Shown: positions 24,084 to 37,285 of the stretch, one piece after another | Layout of the letters: each line of letters opens with the position of its first letter | Numbering within the stretch: the stretch's first letter is position 1 | DNA from: Hippasteria phrygiana | Taxonomy: Eukaryota > Echinodermata > Asteroidea > Valvatida > Goniasteridae | NCBI GenBank assembly: GCA_037893225.1 | Contig: JAZGUH010001235.1 | Coordinates: 124,001-188,000 of the forward strand | Reading direction: 5' to 3' | DNA length: 64,000 nucleotides | Notes under the pieces: generated by a model | The model's database searches: none | Told to the model about the DNA's origin: nothing | What the model saw: the letters and a program-made list of their open reading frames with translations, nothing else | Made by a program: the position numbers and the translations under genes

Positions 24084-26631
24084 ACTCTAAGAAGCCGCCG
24101 ATAATTGCAACATGTAGCGCCAGATCTAAGCTATCCATACATGTCAAAATTACTGAATTTGGTTGATATTTCATGCAATTATGAATGAGTAAAGCAAGTC
24201 ATACCCCAGGGAATTTGACAGGCATGGAGCAATAAATAGAAGGTAATATGCACACAGATGTTGGCCGGAAAGAAAATAAACATTGCGAGGTTTGAATTTT
24301 CTCCACAAGTTTTAACTCTAAGAAGCCGCCGATAATTGCAACATGTAGCGCCAGATCTAAGCTATCCATACATGTCAAAATTACTGAATTTGGTTGATAT
24401 TTCTTGCAATTATGAATGAGTAAAGCATGTCCATACCCCAGGGAATTTGACATGCATGGAGCAATAAATAGACGGTAACATGTACACAGATGTTGGCCGG
24501 AAAGAAAATAAACATTGCGAGGTTTGAATTTTCTCCACAAGTTTTAACTCTAGGAAGCCGCCGATAATTGCAACATGTAGCGCCAGATCTAAGCTATCCA
24601 CACATGTCAAAATTACTGAATTTGGTTGATATTTCATGCAATTATGAATGAGTAAAGCAAGTCCATACCCCAGGGAATTTGACATGCATGGAGCAATAAA
24701 TAGACGGTAACATGTACACAGATGTTGGCCGGAAAGAAAATAAACATTGCGAGGTTTGAATTTTCTCCACAAGTTTTAACTCTAAGAAGCCGCCGATAAT
24801 TGCAACATGTAGCGCCAGATCTAAGCTATCCATACATGTCAAAATTACTGAATTTGGTTGATATTTCATGCAATTATGAATGAGTAAAGCAAGTCATACC
24901 CCAGGGAATTTGACAGGCATGGAGCAATAAATAGAAGGTAATATGTACACAGATGTTGGCCGGAAAGAAAATAAACATTGCGAGGTTTGAATTTTCTCCA
25001 CAAGTTTTAACTCTAGGAAGCCGCCGATAATTGCAACATGTAGCGCCAGATCTAAGCTATCCATACATGTCAAAATTACTGAATTTGGTTGATATTTCAT
25101 GCAATTATGAATGAGTAAAGCAAGTCCATACCCCAGGGAATTTGACATGCATGGAGCAATAAATAGACGGTAACATGTACACAGATGTTGGCCGGAAAGA
25201 AAATAAACATTGCGAGGTTTGAATTTTCTCCACAAGTTTTAACTCTAAGAAGCCGCCGATAATTGCAACATGTAGCGCCAGATCTAAGCTATCCATACAT
25301 GTCAAAATTACTGAATTTGGTTGATATTTCTTGCAATTATGAATGAGTAAAGCAAGTCCATACCCCAGGGAATTTGACATGCATGGAGCAATAAATAGAC
25401 GGTAACATGTACACAGATGTTGGCCGGAAAGAAAATAAACATTGCGAGGTTTGAATTTTCTCCACAAGTTTTAACTCTAGGAAGCCGCCGATAATTGCAA
25501 CATGTAGCGCCAGATCTAAGCTATCCATACATGTCAAAATTACTGAATTTGGTTGATATTTCATGCAATTATGAATGAGTAAAGCAAGTCCATACCCCAG
25601 GGAATTTGACATGCATGGAGCAATAAATAGACGGTAACATGTACACAGATGTTGGCCGGAAAGAAAATAAACATTGCGAGGTTTGAATTTTCTCCACAAG
25701 TTTTAACTCTAAGAAGCCGCCGATAATTGCAACATGTAGCGCCAGATCTAAGCTATCCATACATGTCAAAATTACTGAATTTGGTTGATATTTCATGCAA
25801 TTATGAATGAGTAAAGCAAGTCATACCCCAGGGAATTTGACAGGCATGGAGCAATAAATAGAAGGTAATATGTACACAGATGTTGGCCGGAAAGAAAATA
25901 AACATTGCGAGGTTTGAATTTTCTCCACAAGTTTTAACTCTAGGAAGCCGCCGATAATTGCAACATGTAGCGCCAGATCTAAGCTATCCATACATGTCAA
26001 AATTACTGAATTTGGTTGATATTTCATGCAATTATGAATGAGTAAAGCAAGTCATACCCCAGGGAATTTGACAGGCATGGAGCAATAAATAGAAGGTAAT
26101 ATGCACACAGATGTTGGCCGGAAAGAAAATAAACATTGCGAGGTTTGAATTTTCTCCACAAGTTTTAACTCTAAGAAGCCGCCGATAATTGCAACATGTA
26201 GCGCCAGATCTAAGCTATCCATACATGTCAAAATTACTGAATTTGGTTGATATTTCTTGCAATTATGAATGAGTAAAGCATGTCCATACCCCAGGGAATT
26301 TGACATGCATGGAGCAATAAATAGACGGTAACATGTACACAGATGTTGGCCGGAAAGAAAATAAACATTGCGAGGTTTGAATTTTCTCCACAAGTTTTAA
26401 CTCTAGGAAGCCGCCGATAATTGCAACATGTAGCGCCAGATCTAAGCTATCCATACATGTCAAAATTACTGAATTTGGTTGATATTTCATGCAATTATGA
26501 ATGAGTAAAGCAAGTCCATACCCCAGGGAATTTGACATGCATGGAGCAATAAATAGACGGTAACATGTACACAGATGTTGGCCGGAAAGAAAATAAACAT
26601 TGCGAGGTTTGAATTTTCTCCACAAGTGTTA
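24084..26631. repeat. 11-monomer segment ending in chimeric T3g
   Basis: Order: T2-T3-T3-T6-T3-T3-T3-T6-T2-T3-T3g, with starts 24084, 24315, 24547, 24779, 25010, 25242, 25474, 25706, 25937, 26168 and 26400. A private T-to-C (CCACACATG) lies near 24601. T2-T3-T3-T6-T3-T3-T3-T6 recurs at 40064-41917, and with one extra T3 at 35201-37285. Confidence 0.86.
26400..26631. repeat. Chimeric monomer, T3 body with T4-type end
   Basis: It carries T3 marks through CCGGAAAG (26586) and then the T4-type GTGTT end (G at 26628), directly before a T8. At 20378-20841 the same position is occupied by a T3 followed by a T4 and then T8. This monomer therefore looks like a T3/T4 fusion with loss of one monomer. 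The same fusion precedes T8 at 27790, 29179 and 31495. Confidence 0.82.
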
Positions 26632-29410
26632 ACTCTAAGAAGCCGCCGATAATTGCAACATGTAGCGCCAGATCTAAGCTATCCATACATGTCAAAATTA
26701 CTGAATTTGGTTGATATTTCATGCAATTATGAATGAGTAAAGCAAGTCATACCCCACGGAATTTGACAGGCATGGAGCATTAAATAGAAGGTAATATGCA
26801 CACAGATGTTGGCCGGAAAGAAAATAAACATTGCGAGGTTTGAATTTTCTCCACAAGTTTTAACTCTAAGAAGCCGCCGATAATTGCAACATGTAGCGCC
26901 AGATCTAAGCTATCCATACATGTCAAAATTACTGAATTTGGTTGATATTTCATGCAATTATGAATGAGTAAAGCAAGTCCATACCCCAGGGAATTTGACA
27001 GGCATGGAGCAATAAATAGAAGGTAATATGCACACAGATGTTGGCCAGAAAGAAAATAAACATTGCGAGGTTTGAATTTTCTCCACAAGTTTTAACTCTA
27101 AGAAGCCGCCGATAATTGCAACATGTAGCGCCAGATCTAAGCTATCCATACATGTCAAAATGACTGAATTTGGTTGATATTTCATGCAATTATGAATGAG
27201 TAAAGCAAGTCCATACCCCAGGGAATTTGACATGCATGGAGCAATAAATAGACGGTAACATGTACACAGATGTTGGCCGGAAAGAAAATAAACATTGCGA
27301 GGTTTGAATTTTCTCCACAAGTTTTAACTCTAAGAAGCCGCCGATAATTGCAACATGTAGCGCCAGATCTAAGCTATCCATACATGTCAAAATTACTGAA
27401 TTTGGTTGATATTTCATGCAATTATGAATGAGTAAAGCAAGTCATACCCCAGGGAATTTGACAGACATGGAGCAATAAATAGAAGGTAATATGCACACAG
27501 ATGTTGGCCGGAAAGAAAATAAACATTGCGAGGTTTGAATTTTCTCCACAAGTTTTAACTCTAAGAAGCCGCCGATAATTGCAACATGTAGCGCCAGATC
27601 TAAGCTATCCATACATGTCAAAATTACTGAATTTGGTTGATATTTCTTGCAATTATGAATGAGTAAAGCATGTCCATACCCCAGGGAATTTGACATGCAT
27701 GGAGCAATAAATAGACGGTAACATGTACACAGATGTTGGCCGGAAAGAAAATAAACATTGCGAGGTTTGAATTTTCTCCACAAGTTTTAACTCTAGGAAG
27801 CCGCCGATAATTGCAACATGTAGCGCCAGATCTAAGCTATCCATACATGTCAAAATTACTGAATTTGGTTGATATTTCATGCAATTATGAATGAGTAAAG
27901 CAAGTCCATACCCCAGGGAATTTGACATGCATGGAGCAATAAATAGACGGTAACATGTACACAGATGTTGGCCGGAAAGAAAATAAACATTGCGAGGTTT
28001 GAATTTTCTCCACAAGTGTTAACTCTAAGAAGCCGCCGATAATTGCAACATGTAGCGCCAGATCTAAGCTATCCATACATGTCAAAATTACTGAATTTGG
28101 TTGATATTTCATGCAATTATGAATGAGTAAAGCAAGTCATACCCCACGGAATTTGACAGGCATGGAGCATTAAATAGAAGGTAATATGCACACAGATGTT
28201 GGCCGGAAAGAAAATAAACATTGCGAGGTTTGAATTTTCTCCACAAGTTTTAACTCTAAGAAGCCGCCGATAATTGCAACATGTAGCGCCAGATCTAAGC
28301 TATCCATACATGTCAAAATTACTGAATTTGGTTGATATTTCATGCAATTATGAATGAGTAAAGCAAGTCCATACCCCAGGGAATTTGACATGCATGGAGC
28401 AATAAATAGACGGTAACATGTACACAGATGTTGGCCGGAAAGAAAATAAACATTGCGAGGTTTGAATTTTCTCCACAAGTTTTAACTCTAAGAAGCCGCC
28501 GATAATTGCAACATGTAGCGCCAGATCTAAGCTATCCATACATGTCAAAATTACTGAATTTGGTTGATATTTCATGCAATTATGAATGAGTAAAGCAAGT
28601 CATACCCCAGGGAATTTGACAGGCATGGAGCAATAAATAGAAGGTAATATGTACACAGATGTTGGCCGGAAAGAAAATAAACATTGCGAGGTTTGAATTT
28701 TCTCCACAAGTTTTAACTCTAGGAAGCCGCCGATAATTGCAACATGTAGCGCCAGATCTAAGCTATCCATACATGTCAAAATTACTGAATTTGGTTGATA
28801 TTTCATGCAATTATGAATGAGTAAAGCAAGTCATACCCCAGGGAATTTGACAGGCATGGAGCAATAAATAGAAGGTAATATGCACACAGATGTTGGCCGG
28901 AAAGAAAATAAACATTGCGAGGTTTGAATTTTCTCCACAAGTTTTAACTCTAAGAAGCCGCCGATAATTGCAACATGTAGCGCCAGATCTAAGCTATCCA
29001 TACATGTCAAAATTACTGAATTTGGTTGATATTTCTTGCAATTATGAATGAGTAAAGCATGTCCATACCCCAGGGAATTTGACATGCATGGAGCAATAAA
29101 TAGACGGTAACATGTACACAGATGTTGGCCGGAAAGAAAATAAACATTGCGAGGTTTGAATTTTCTCCACAAGTTTTAACTCTAGGAAGCCGCCGATAAT
29201 TGCAACATGTAGCGCCAGATCTAAGCTATCCATACATGTCAAAATTACTGAATTTGGTTGATATTTCATGCAATTATGAATGAGTAAAGCAAGTCCATAC
29301 CCCAGGGAATTTGACATGCATGGAGCAATAAATAGACGGTAACATGTACACAGATGTTGGCCGGAAAGAAAATAAACATTGCGAGGTTTGAATTTTCTCC
29401 ACAAGTGTTA
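26632..29410. repeat. Two half-units T8-...-T3g (6 + 6 monomers)
   Basis: 26632-28021 is T8-T9-T3-T7-T3-T3g. 28022-29410 is T8-T3-T6-T2-T3-T3g. Together they look like a 10-monomer unit (see 29411-31726) in which the first half acquired a T3g end and the second half acquired a T8 head. The T3 at 27558 carries GCATGTCC, which is otherwise found after T2 rather than T7, indicating a recombinant junction. Confidence 0.85.
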
Positions 29411-31726
29411 ACTCTAAGAAGCCGCCGATAATTGCAACATGTAGCGCCAGATCTAAGCTATCCATACATGTCAAAATTACTGAATTTGGTTGATATTTCA
29501 TGCAATTATGAATGAGTAAAGCAAGTCATACCCCACGGAATTTGACAGGCATGGAGCATTAAATAGAAGGTAATATGCACACAGATGTTGGCCGGAAAGA
29601 AAATAAACATTGCGAGGTTTGAATTTTCTCCACAAGTTTTAACTCTAAGAAGCCGCCGATAATTGCAACATGTAGCGCCAGATCTAAGCTATCCATACAT
29701 GTCAAAATTACTGAATTTGGTTGATATTTCATGCAATTATGAATGAGTAAAGCAAGTCCATACCCCAGGGAATTTGACAGGCATGGAGCAATAAATAGAA
29801 GGTAATATGCACACAGATGTTGGCCAGAAAGAAAATAAACATTGCGAGGTTTGAATTTTCTCCACAAGTTTTAACTCTAAGAAGCCGCCGATAATTGCAA
29901 CATGTAGCGCCAGATCTAAGCTATCCATACATGTCAAAATGACTGAATTTGGTTGATATTTCATGCAATTATGAATGAGTAAAGCAAGTCCATACCCCAG
30001 GGAATTTGACATGCATGGAGCAATACATAGACGGTAACATGTACACAGATGTTGGCCGGAAAGAAAATAAACATTGCGAGGTTTGAATTTTCTCCACAAG
30101 TTTTAACTCTAAGAAGCCGCCGATAATTGCAACATGTAGCGCCAGATCTAAGCTATCCATACATGTCAAAATTACTGAATTTGGTTGATATTTCATGCAA
30201 TTATGAATGAGTAAAGCAAGTCATACCCCAGGGAATTTGACAGACATGGAGCAATAAATAGAAGGTAATATGCACACAGATGTTGGCCGGAAAGAAAATA
30301 AACATTGCGAGGTTTGAATTTTCTCCACAAGTTTTAACTCTAAGAAGCCGCCGATAATTGCAACATGTAGCGCCAGATCTAAGCTATCCATACATGTCAA
30401 AATTACTGAATTTGGTTGATATTTCTTGCAATTATGAATGAGTAAAGCAAGTCCATACCCCAGGGAATTTGACATGCATGGAGCAATAAATAGACGGTAA
30501 CATGTACACAGATGTTGGCCGGAAAGAAAATAAACATTGCGAGGTTTGAATTTTCTCCACAAGTTTTAACTCTAGGAAGCCGCCGATAATTGCAACATGT
30601 AGCGCCAGATCTAAGCTATCCATACATGTCAAAATTACTGAATTTGGTTGATATTTCATGCAATTATGAATGAGTAAAGCAAGTCCATACCCCAGGGAAT
30701 TTGACATGCATGGAGCAATAAATAGACGGTAACATGTACACAGATGTTGGCCGGAAAGAAAATAAACATTGCGAGGTTTGAATTTTCTCCACAAGTTTTA
30801 ACTCTAAGAAGCCGCCGATAATTGCAACATGTAGCGCCAGATCTAAGCTATCCATACATGTCAAAATTACTGAATTTGGTTGATATTTCATGCAATTATG
30901 AATGAGTAAAGCAAGTCATACCCCAGGGAATTTGACAGGCATGGAGCAATAAATAGAAGGTAATATGTACACAGATGTTGGCCGGAAAGAAAATAAACAT
31001 TGCGAGGTTTGAATTTTCTCCACAAGTTTTAACTCTAGGAAGCCGCCGATAATTGCAACATGTAGCGCCAGATCTAAGCTATCCATACATGTCAAAATTA
31101 CTGAATTTGGTTGATATTTCATGCAATTATGAATGAGTAAAGCAAGTCATACCCCAGGGAATTTGACAGGCATGGAGCAATAAATAGAAGGTAATATGCA
31201 CACAGATGTTGGCCGGAAAGAAAATAAACATTGCGAGGTTTGAATTTTCTCCACAAGTTTTAACTCTAAGAAGCCGCCGATAATTGCAACATGTAGCGCC
31301 AGATCTAAGCTATCCATACATGTCAAAATTACTGAATTTGGTTGATATTTCTTGCAATTATGAATGAGTAAAGCATGTCCATACCCCAGGGAATTTGACA
31401 TGCATGGAGCAATAAATAGACGGTAACATGTACACAGATGTTGGCCGGAAAGAAAATAAACATTGCGAGGTTTGAATTTTCTCCACAAGTTTTAACTCTA
31501 GGAAGCCGCCGATAATTGCAACATGTAGCGCCAGATCTAAGCTATCCATACATGTCAAAATTACTGAATTTGGTTGATATTTCATGCAATTATGAATGAG
31601 TAAAGCAAGTCCATACCCCAGGGAATTTGACATGCATGGAGCAATAAATAGACGGTAACATGTACACAGATGTTGGCCGGAAAGAAAATAAACATTGCGA
31701 GGTTTGAATTTTCTCCACAAGTGTTA
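29411..31726. repeat. 10-monomer HOR (T8-T9-T3-T7-T3-T3-T6-T2-T3-T3g)
   Basis: Length is 2316 bp, with starts 29411, 29642, 29874, 30106, 30337, 30569, 30801, 31032, 31263 and 31495. The T3 at 29874 has a private AATACATAG near 30026. The next T8 follows directly at 31727. Confidence 0.87.
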
Positions 31727-34700
31727 ACTCTAAGAAGCCGCCGATAATTGCAACATGTAGCGCCAGATCTAAGCTATCCATACATGTCAAAATTACTGAA
31801 TTTGGTTGATATTTCATGCAATTATGAATGAGTAAAGCAAGTCATACCCCACGGAATTTGACAGGCATGGAGCATTAAATAGAAGGTAATATGCACACAG
31901 ATGTTGGCCGGAAAGAAAATAAACATTGCGAGGTTTGAATTTTCTCCACAAGTTTTAACTCTAAGAAGCCGCCGATAATTGCAACATGTAGCGCCAGATC
32001 TAAGCTATCCATACATGTCAAAATTACTGAATTTGGTTGATATTTCATGCAATTATGAATGAGTAAAGCAAGTCCATACCCCAGGGAATTTGACAGGCAT
32101 GGAGCAATAAATAGAAGGTAATATGCACACAGATGTTGGCCAGAAAGAAAATAAACATTGCGAGGTTTGAATTTTCTCCACAAGTTTTAACTCTAAGAAG
32201 CCGCCGATAATTGCAACATGTAGCGCCAGATCTAAGCTATCCATACATGTCAAAATGACTGAATTTGGTTGATATTTCATGCAATTATGAATGAGTAAAG
32301 CAAGTCCATACCCCAGGGAATTTGACATGCATGGAGCAATAAATAGACGGTAACATGTACACAGATGTTGGCCGGAAAGAAAATAAACATTGCGAGGTTT
32401 GAATTTTCTCCACAAGTTTTAACTCTAAGAAGCCGCCGATAATTGCAACATGTAGCGCCAGATCTAAGCTATCCATACATGTCAAAATTACTGAATTTGG
32501 TTGATATTTCATGCAATTATGAATGAGTAAAGCAAGTCATACCCCAGGGAATTTGACATGCATGGAGCAATAAATAGAAGGTAATATGCACACAGATGTT
32601 GGCCGGAAAGAAAATAAACATTGCGAGGTTTGAATTTTCTCCACAAGTTTTAACTCTAAGAAGCCGCCGATAATTGCAACATATAGCGCCAGATCTAAGC
32701 TATCCATACATGTCAAAATTACTGAATTTGGTTGATATTTCTTGCAATTATGAATGAGTAAAGCAAGTCCATACCCCAGGGAATTTGACATGCATGGAGC
32801 AATAAATAGACGGTAACATGTACACAGATGTTGGCCGGAAAGAAAATAAACATTGCGAGGTTTGAATTTTCTCCACAAGTTTTAACTCTAGGAAGCCGCC
32901 GATAATTGCAACATGTAGCGCCAGATCTAAGCTATCCATACATGTCAAAATTACTGAATTTGGTTGATATTTCATGCAATTATGAATGAGTAAAGCAAGT
33001 CCATACCCCAGGGAATTTGACATGCATGGAGCAATAAATAGACGGTAACATGTACACAGATGTTGGCCGGAAAGAAAATAAACATTGCGAGGTTTGAATT
33101 TTCTCCACAAGTTTTAACTCTAAGAAGCCGCCGATAATTGCAACATGTAGCGCCAGATCTAAGCTATCCATACATGTCAAAATTACTGAATTTGGTTGAT
33201 ATTTCATGCAATTATGAATGAGTAAAGCAAGTCATACCCCAGGGAATTTGACAGGCATGGAGCAATAAATAGAAGGTAATATGTACACAGATGTTGGCCG
33301 GAAAGAAAATAAACATTGCGAGGTTTGAATTTTCTCCACAAGTTTTAACTCTAGGAAGCCGCCGATAATTGCAACATGTAGCGCCAGATCTAAGCTATCC
33401 ATACATGTCAAAATTACTGAATTTGGTTGATATTTCATGCAATTATGAATGAGTAAAGCAAGTCCATACCCCAGGGAATTTGACATGCATGGAGCAATAA
33501 ATAGACGGTAACATGTACACAGATGTTGGCCGGAAAGAAAATAAACATTGCGAGGTTTGAATTTTCTCCACAAGTTTTAACTCTAAGAAGCCGCCGATAA
33601 TTGCAACATGTAGCGCCAGATCTAAGCTATCCATACATGTCAAAATTACTGAATTTGGTTGATATTTCATGCAATTATGAATGAGTAAAGCAAGTCATAC
33701 CCCAGGGAATTTGACAGGCATGGAGCAATAAATAGAAGGTAATATGCACACAGATGTTGGCCGGAAAGAAAATAAACATTGCGAGGTTTGAATTTTCTCC
33801 ACAAGTTTTAACTCTAAGAAGCCGCCGATAATTGCAACATGTAGCGCCAGATCTAAGCTATCCATACATGTCAAAATTACTGAATTTGGTTGATATTTCA
33901 TGCAATTATGAATGAGTAAAGCAAGTCCATACCCCAGGGAATTTGACATGCATGGAGCAATAAATAGACGGTAACATGTACACAGATGTTGGCCGGAAAG
34001 AAAATAAACATTGCGAGGTTTGAATTTTCTCCACAAGTTTTAACTCTAGGAAGCCGCCGATAATTGCAACATGTAGCGCCAGATCTAAGCTATCCATACA
34101 TGTCAAAATTACTGAATTTGGTTGATATTTCATGCAATTATGAATGAGTAAAGCAAGTCCATACCCCAGGGAATTTGACATGCATGGAGCAATAAATAGA
34201 CGGTAACATGTACACAGATGTTGGCCGGAAAGAAAATAAACATTGCGAGGTTTGAATTTTCTCCACAAGTTTTAACTCTAAGAAGCCGCCGATAATTGCA
34301 ACATGTAGCGCCAGATCTAAGCTATCCATACATGTCAAAATTACTGAATTTGGTTGATATTTCATGCAATTATGAATGAGTAAAGCAAGTCATACCCCAG
34401 GGAATTTGACAGGCATGGAGCAATAAATAGAAGGTAATATGTACACAGATGTTGGCCGGAAAGAAAATAAACATTGCGAGGTTTGAATTTTCTCCACAAG
34501 TTTTAACTCTAGGAAGCCGCCGATAATTGCAACATGTAGCGCCAGATCTAAGCTATCCATACATGTCAAAATTACTGAATTTGGTTGATATTTCATGCAA
34601 TTATGAATGAGTAAAGCAAGTCATACCGCAGGGAATTTGACAGGCAGGGAGCAATAAATAGAAGGTAATATGCACACAGATGTTGGCCGGAAAGAAAATA

Positions 34701-34968
34701 AACATTGCGAGGTTTGAATTTTCTCCACAAGTTTTAACTCTAAGAAGCCGCCGATAATTGCAACATGTAGCGCCAGATCTAAGCTATCCATACATGTCAA
34801 AATTACTGAATTTGGTTGATATTTCATGCAATTATGAATGAGTAAAGCAAGTCCATACCCCAGGGAATTTGACATGCATGGAGCAATAAATAGACGGTAA
34901 CATGTACACAGATGTTGGCCGGAAAGAAAATAAACATTGCGAGGTTTGAATTTTCTCCACAAGTTTTA
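31727..34968. repeat. 14-monomer block, copy 2 (offset 10885)
   Basis: Order as in 20842-24083, except that the fourth monomer (32422) is T2h with CATGCATGG instead of T7 with CAGACATGG. A private G-to-A gives ACATATAG near 32682. It holds the rightmost T8 and T9 of the window. Confidence 0.87.
32422..32652. repeat. Monomer T2h with short T3-like tract
   Basis: The block context calls for T7 (CAGACATGG), but this copy has the T3-type CATGCATGG. The flanking diagnostic bases remain non-T3: single C on the left and TAGAAGG on the right. The replaced tract therefore lies within about 32540-32578 and contains the changed bases 32559-32560. Confidence 0.8.
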
Positions 34969-37285
34969 ACTCTAAGAAGCCGCCGATAATTGCAACATGT
35001 AGCGCCAGATCTAAGCTATCCATACATGTCAAAATTACTGAATTTGGTTGATATTTCATGCAATTATGAATGAGTAAAGCAAGTCCATACCCCAGGGAAT
35101 TTGACATGCATGGAGCAATAAATAGACGGTAACATGTACACAGATGTTGGCCGGAAAGAAAATAAACATTGCGAGGTTTGAATTTTCTCCACAAGTTTTA
35201 ACTCTAAGAAGCCGCCGATAATTGCAACATGTAGCGCCAGATCTAAGCTATCCATACATGTCAAAATTACTGAATTTGGTTGATATTTCATGCAATTATG
35301 AATGAGTAAAGCAAGTCATACCCCAGGGAATTTGACAGGCATGGAGCAATAAATAGAAGGTAATATGCACACAGATGTTGGCCGGAAAGAAAATAAACAT
35401 TGCGAGGTTTGAATTTTCTCCACAAGTTTTAACTCTAAGAAGCCGCCGATAATTGCAACATGTAGCGCCAGATCTAAGCTATCCATACATGTCAAAATTA
35501 CTGAATTTGGTTGATATTTCTTGCAATTATGAATGAGTAAAGCATGTCCATACCCCAGGGAATTTGACATGCATGGAGCAATAAATAGACGGTAACATGT
35601 ACACAGATGTTGGCCGGAAAGAAAATAAACATTGCGAGGTTTGAATTTTCTCCACAAGTTTTAACTCTAGGAAGCCGCCGATAATTGCAACATGTAGCGC
35701 CAGATCTAAGCTATCCATACATGTCAAAATTACTGAATTTGGTTGATATTTCATGCAATTATGAATGAGTAAAGCAAGTCCATACCCCAGGGAATTTGAC
35801 ATGCATGGAGCAATAAATAGACGGTAACATGTACACAGATGTTGGCCGGAAAGAAAATAAACATTGCGAGGTTTGAATTTTCTCCACAAGTTTTAACTCT
35901 AAGAAGCCGCCGATAATTGCAACATGTAGCGCCAGATCTAAGCTATCCATACATGTCAAAATTACTGAATTTGGTTGATATTTCATGCAATTATGAATGA
36001 GTAAAGCAAGTCATACCCCAGGGAATTTGACAGGCATGGAGCAATAAATAGAAGGTAATATGTACACAGATGTTGGCCGGAAAGAAAATAAACATTGCGA
36101 GGTTTGAATTTTCTCCACAAGTTTTAACTCTAGGAAGCCGCCGATAATTGCAACATGTAGCGCCAGATCTAAGCTATCCATACATGTCAAAATTACTGAA
36201 TTTGGTTGATATTTCATGCAATTATGAATGAGTAAAGCAAGTCCATACCCCAGGGAATTTGACATGCATGGAGCAATAAATAGACGGTAACATGTACACA
36301 GATGTTGGCCGGAAAGAAAATAAACATTGCGAGGTTTGAATTTTCTCCACAAGTTTTAACTCTAAGAAGCCGCCGATAATTGCAACATGTAGCGCCAGAT
36401 CTAAGCTATCCATACATGTCAAAATTACTGAATTTTGTTGATATTTCTTGCAATTATGAATGAGTAAAGCAAGTCCATACCCCAGGGAATTTGACATGCA
36501 TGGAGCAATAAATAGACGGTAACATGTACACAGATGTTGGCCGGAAAGAAAATAAACATTGCGAGGTTTGAATTTTCTCCACAAGTTTTAACTCTAGGAA
36601 GCCGCCGATAATTGCAACATGTAGCGCCAGATCTAAGCTATCCATACATGTCAAAATTACTGAATTTGGTTGATATTTCATGCAATTATGAATGAGTAAA
36701 GCAAGTCCATACCCCAGGGAATTTGACATGCATGGAGCAATAAATAGACGGTAACATGTACACAGATGTTGGCCGGAAAGAAAATAAACATTGCGAGGTT
36801 TGAATTTTCTCCACAAGTTTTAACTCTAAGAAGCCGCCGATAATTGCAACATGTAGCGCCAGATCTAAGCTATCCATACATGTCAAAATTACTGAATTTG
36901 GTTGATATTTCATGCAATTATGAATGAGTAAAGCAAGTCCATACCCCAGGGAATTTGACATGCATGGAGCAATAAATAGACGGTAACATGTACACAGATG
37001 TTGGCCGGAAAGAAAATAAACATTGCGAGGTTTGAATTTTCTCCACAAGTTTTAACTCTAAGAAGCCGCCGATAATTGCAACATGTAGCGCCAGATCTAA
37101 GCTATCCATACATGTCAAAATTACTGAATTTGGTTGATATTTCATGCAATTATGAATGAGTAAAGCAAGTCATACCCCAGGGAATTTGACAGGCATGGAG
37201 CAATAAATAGAAGGTAATATGTACACAGATGTTGGCCGGAAAGAAAATAAACATTGCGAGGTTTGAATTTTCTCCACAAGTTTTA
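34969..37285. repeat. T3-T2-T3-T3-T6-T3-T3-T3-T3-T6 segment
   Basis: Starts are 34969, 35201, 35432, 35664, 35896, 36127, 36359, 36591, 36823 and 37055. Compared with 24084-25936 it has one extra T3 in the T3 run. The extra T3 at 34969 shifts the offset to the earlier copy from 10885 to 11117 bp. A private AATTTTGTTG lies near 36436. Confidence 0.85.
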
